31,104 bases of DNA, from the IMG/VR virus record IMGVR_UViG_3300027833_000158, positions 1 through 31,104 of that record; one strand, 5' to 3'. The notes under the pieces were generated by a model that was not told the origin of the DNA, ran no database searches, and saw only the letters and a list, made by a program, of their open reading frames with translations. Each line of letters begins with the position of its first letter. Within the stretch, counting starts at the first letter, position 1. This DNA is from a virus. The translations under genes and the position numbers were made by a program. Shown piece by piece: positions 29,647-31,104 of the stretch.

Positions 29647-29765
29647 GCTTTATTTTGCTTATTTTGAAAAAAAGTTTCTAATTCCTTCTTTTCTTTCTTC
29701 GTAGGTTTGAAGTGCGGGTTCAAGAAGTACTCCTGTAACAGAGTACCTTTTTTATAACCCTTCAT
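29643..29765 (-). CDS. short Lys-rich protein (40 aa)
   Basis: Begins MKGYKKGTLLQEYFLNPHFK and ends in a Lys/Glu-rich helix (KKEKKELETFFQNK). Its ATG overlaps the stop of the 117-aa gene as ATGA, and its own TGA lies in the next promoter's -35, so the coding space is fully used. Coding is inferred from the coupling and codon pattern; no function. Confidence 0.62.
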   Translation of the reverse strand: MKGYKKGTLLQEYFLNPHFKPTKKEKKELETFFQNKQNKA

Positions 29766-30115
29766 CCTTCCACCCTATCGTGAACTGCAACCGCACCGTA
29801 GAACGTACCACCGAGTAGTTGGTCACAAAGTCTTGAGAACCTTGAGTCTGAACAACCCGCATAGTTCCCACCGAACATAGTCCACTTTCCTTTCTTGGAA
29901 ACTGGAATCAATCTTAGAATTTTTCTACCACCGATTGGTTCTGCAACCACGAGTTCTGCGGCAGGATAGTCCTCACACGGTTCAAATGGCCCTTCTGCGT
30001 TTACCACACAAAAACCTTTTGCATAACTAGACTCACCACCGTTGGTGCAGTCGTTATCTCCAAGGAAGAAATCATCGTCCCTTGATTGTTTGTAAATACT
30101 TACGTGAATTCCCAT
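29762..30115 (-). CDS. small phage protein (117 aa), unknown
   Basis: Starts MGIHVSIYKQSRDDDFFLGD and has a Gly/Cys/acid-rich central part (NDCTNGGESSYAKGFCVVN), then ELVVAEPIGGRKILRLIP and NYAGCSDSRFSRL. It is probably a compact beta protein, four or five cysteines without a CxxC pattern. A perfect AGGAGG site precedes the ATG, giving a strong start call. No family is recognised with confidence. Early expression is inferred from the promoter at 30411. Confidence 0.76.
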   Translation of the reverse strand: MGIHVSIYKQSRDDDFFLGDNDCTNGGESSYAKGFCVVNAEGPFEPCEDYPAAELVVAEPIGGRKILRLIPVSKKGKWTMFGGNYAGCSDSRFSRLCDQLLGGTFYGAVAVHDRVEG

Positions 30116-30125
30116 AATAATCCTC

Positions 30126-30380
30126 CTAGTGGAAAGTCTTCTTTACACCGTCAACAACGATGTAATCAATTTCAATTTGACCAATAATTTCAGTACCAGT
30201 TCTCTCAAGAACTGCATTGCACATTAAGTCCCATAATTCATTGACATTCCCTTGGACTTCTTCAGTTCCACTTGAACCCAATGCAAGTTGCATCTCTTTG
30301 TAGTTCAAAGGGAGTATAACAGGGGTATCAGTCGCAAGGTGCGTCCCGATTATTCCGTTTATCATTTTTTCTTCAATCAT
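30126..30380 (-). CDS. small phage protein (84 aa), unknown
   Basis: I start at the ATG at 30380 (MIEEKMINGIIGTHLATDTP), which has AAAGGAAAAG at good spacing; longer in-frame forms would run through the sigma-70 promoter just upstream. Features: VILPLNYKEMQLALGSSGTEEVQG, an acidic middle, and a C-terminal GQIEIDYIVVDGVKKTFH. Nothing identifies a function. First gene after the promoter at 30411. Confidence 0.75.
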   Translation of the reverse strand: MIEEKMINGIIGTHLATDTPVILPLNYKEMQLALGSSGTEEVQGNVNELWDLMCNAVLERTGTEIIGQIEIDYIVVDGVKKTFH

Positions 30381-30410
30381 TTCTTTTCCTTTCTTATTTA
30401 ACATACACTT

Positions 30411-30439
30411 ATTATAACAACAATAGCAGGGTTTGTCAA
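30411..30439 (-). promoter_or_regulatory. sigma-70 promoter, TTGACA-17-TATAAT
   Basis: Perfect hexamers (30434-30439 and 30411-30416), 17-bp spacer AACCCTGCTATTGTTGT. It is nearly identical to the promoter at 2605, and its -35 overlaps the TGA stop of the 81-aa gene. Confidence 0.93.
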
Positions 30440-30681
30440 GCCTTTTTTGGAAATAATTTGAAAAAGATTTTGTCAACTTCTTGTGCAGTCAGATAATTGG
30501 ATACGATGATACGTTCCCAACCGTCTTTGCAGACCCAGTCATCCTTGTTACCAAACTTGTCCAACTCAGGATTGTAGAAGTATTCATTGACATCGGTTTC
30601 CATTACCGCCATGTCATGAGTTATATTCCACAGTCCACCTATATGGGTAGGGATTACTTCAATACCATTTTCATTAATCAT
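30436..30681 (-). CDS. small phage protein (81 aa), unknown
   Basis: MINENGIEVIPTHIGGLWNI starts a small acidic protein with ETDVNEYFYNPELDKFGNKDD and a helical C-terminus ending KIFFKLFPKKA. No domain recognised. The ATG overlaps the upstream stop as ATGA. The stop lies in the next promoter. Confidence 0.74.
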   Translation of the reverse strand: MINENGIEVIPTHIGGLWNITHDMAVMETDVNEYFYNPELDKFGNKDDWVCKDGWERIIVSNYLTAQEVDKIFFKLFPKKA

Positions 30682-30956
30682 ACAACATACTCCACTTTCT
30701 TTTTAAGAAACCATTTTTCGATGACGGGGTTACCGTATCCATCTTCGCCAGTCACAACGTAAGCAACAGTCTTTTTGACTTTGGCATAACGATACTGAAA
30801 GTCTAGACCGCCAACCCATACGAGGTGGGGAAAACAACACCAATCCTTACACCCTTCTTTTCTATCGGGGTTCTCTGAGTAGTGGAAGTAGTTACCAAAC
30901 TCTTTCTCAGTGAACTCACCTAATACGGGTTCAACATTCATTGGGGCAAGTGCCAT
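30678..30956 (-). CDS. small Cys/aromatic-rich phage protein (92 aa), unknown
   Basis: MALAPMNVEPVLGEFTEKEF leads into NYFHYSENPDRKEGCKDWCCFPHLVWVGG, a stretch with three cysteines and many aromatics, then KKTVAYVVTGEDGYGNPVIEKWFLKKK. It looks like a compact domain, perhaps metal-binding through C-x-x-CC; that is a guess. AAGAGAGAAGAG precedes the ATG. Coupled as ATGA to the 81-aa gene. Confidence 0.74.
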   Translation of the reverse strand: MALAPMNVEPVLGEFTEKEFGNYFHYSENPDRKEGCKDWCCFPHLVWVGGLDFQYRYAKVKKTVAYVVTGEDGYGNPVIEKWFLKKKVEYVV

Positions 30957-30970
30957 ATCTCTTCTCTCTT

Positions 30971-31104
30971 TTAATCGTTATAAGCGGGAGCAATAGCAAG
31001 AAGACCTGTCTTGCTCTTAGGAACTTTCATAAGTTGAATCGCTAACTGTTTTGCACCATAAAGGTCACAAGCTTCAGTCTTCTTTATTTCAACTCTCTTA
31101 TTGT
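30971..31104 (-). CDS. C-terminal 44 residues of a phage protein (start beyond the right edge)
   Basis: The reading frame NKRVEIKKTEACDLYGAKQL, then AIQLMKVPKSKTGLLAIAPAYND and a stop. The first codon is outside the window. No family is recognised; the basic and helical character fits other small early genes here. It precedes the 92-aa gene by 14 bp, so it is probably in the same transcript. Confidence 0.65.
   Translation of the reverse strand, partial: NKRVEIKKTEACDLYGAKQLAIQLMKVPKSKTGLLAIAPAYND

Noticed and set aside
30381-30476. N-terminal extension of the 84-aa gene (MTKSFSNYF...CCYNKC)
   Set aside because: The extension translates through a perfect sigma-70 promoter; the ATG at 30380 has a good ribosome site.
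1-31104. tRNA genes, CRISPR arrays, insertion sequences, integrase or attachment sites
   Set aside because: No cloverleaf, repeat-spacer array, transposase or integrase motif was seen; a covariance-model search would be needed to exclude degenerate RNAs.

Overview
The window looks like part of the genome of a T4-like marine myovirus, of the cyanophage/pelagiphage type, that infects an unidentified bacterium. The evidence is: a PhoH-type ATPase; a class I ribonucleotide reductase pair; many small proteins of kinds seen in marine T4-like phages; T4-style late promoter boxes (TATAAATA) beside the virion-type genes; and near-perfect host sigma-70 promoters beside the early-type genes. Every gene I can support is on the minus strand, packed with ATGA/TAATG overlaps. 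I see no tRNA, rRNA, CRISPR array, insertion sequence or integrase. The host cannot be named from the sequence. Transcription runs from high to low coordinates, so the layout below is given in that direction.

(1) 31104-24601, early/auxiliary region: small unknown proteins, a DUF932-like protein with a strong terminator behind it, an ATP-grasp ligase, two tandem zinc metallopeptidase-like proteins, a small membrane protein and a RecB/Cas4-like PD-(D/E)XK nuclease. Three consensus sigma-70 promoters (29618-29646, 30411-30439, 26789-26817) serve it.

(2) 24600-8290, late region, with TATAAATA boxes at 24586-24605, 16142-16149 and 9508-9515. Nine consecutive or near-consecutive genes between 24562 and 14590, plus a small one at 8748-8909, start with a short motif resembling the capsid-targeting sequence of T4 internal proteins (hydrophobic/aromatic residues, then (I/L)xE). 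Two of them carry enzyme folds: an HxGH nucleotidyltransferase and a KxDG ligase-like protein. I read this as a set of proteins packaged into the head and possibly injected. The same region holds a histidine-box fatty-acid desaturase, a degenerate adenylating-enzyme paralogue, two tandem YkgJ-type cysteine-cluster proteins, an asparagine-synthetase-like PP-loop protein and a holin-like protein.

(3) 8289-2641, nucleotide and acyl metabolism, behind a sigma-70 promoter at 8248-8276 and a 5' hairpin: NrdA with an embedded glutaredoxin domain, NrdB, a 40-residue zinc ribbon, a GIY-YIG-like protein, a short AMP-binding (ANL) enzyme without its C-terminal lid domain, and an SGNH-type hydrolase.

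(4) 2640-1, small early genes under two more sigma-70 promoters, then aspartate 1-decarboxylase (PanD) with its catalytic residues intact, a small protein, and the start of PhoH.

The most notable combination is PanD (beta-alanine for CoA/ACP), a fatty-acid desaturase, two ANL-family proteins and an SGNH hydrolase in one phage. Together they suggest that acyl chains or acyl carriers are modified during infection. The second is the set of capsid-targeted proteins. Both are inferences to be tested.
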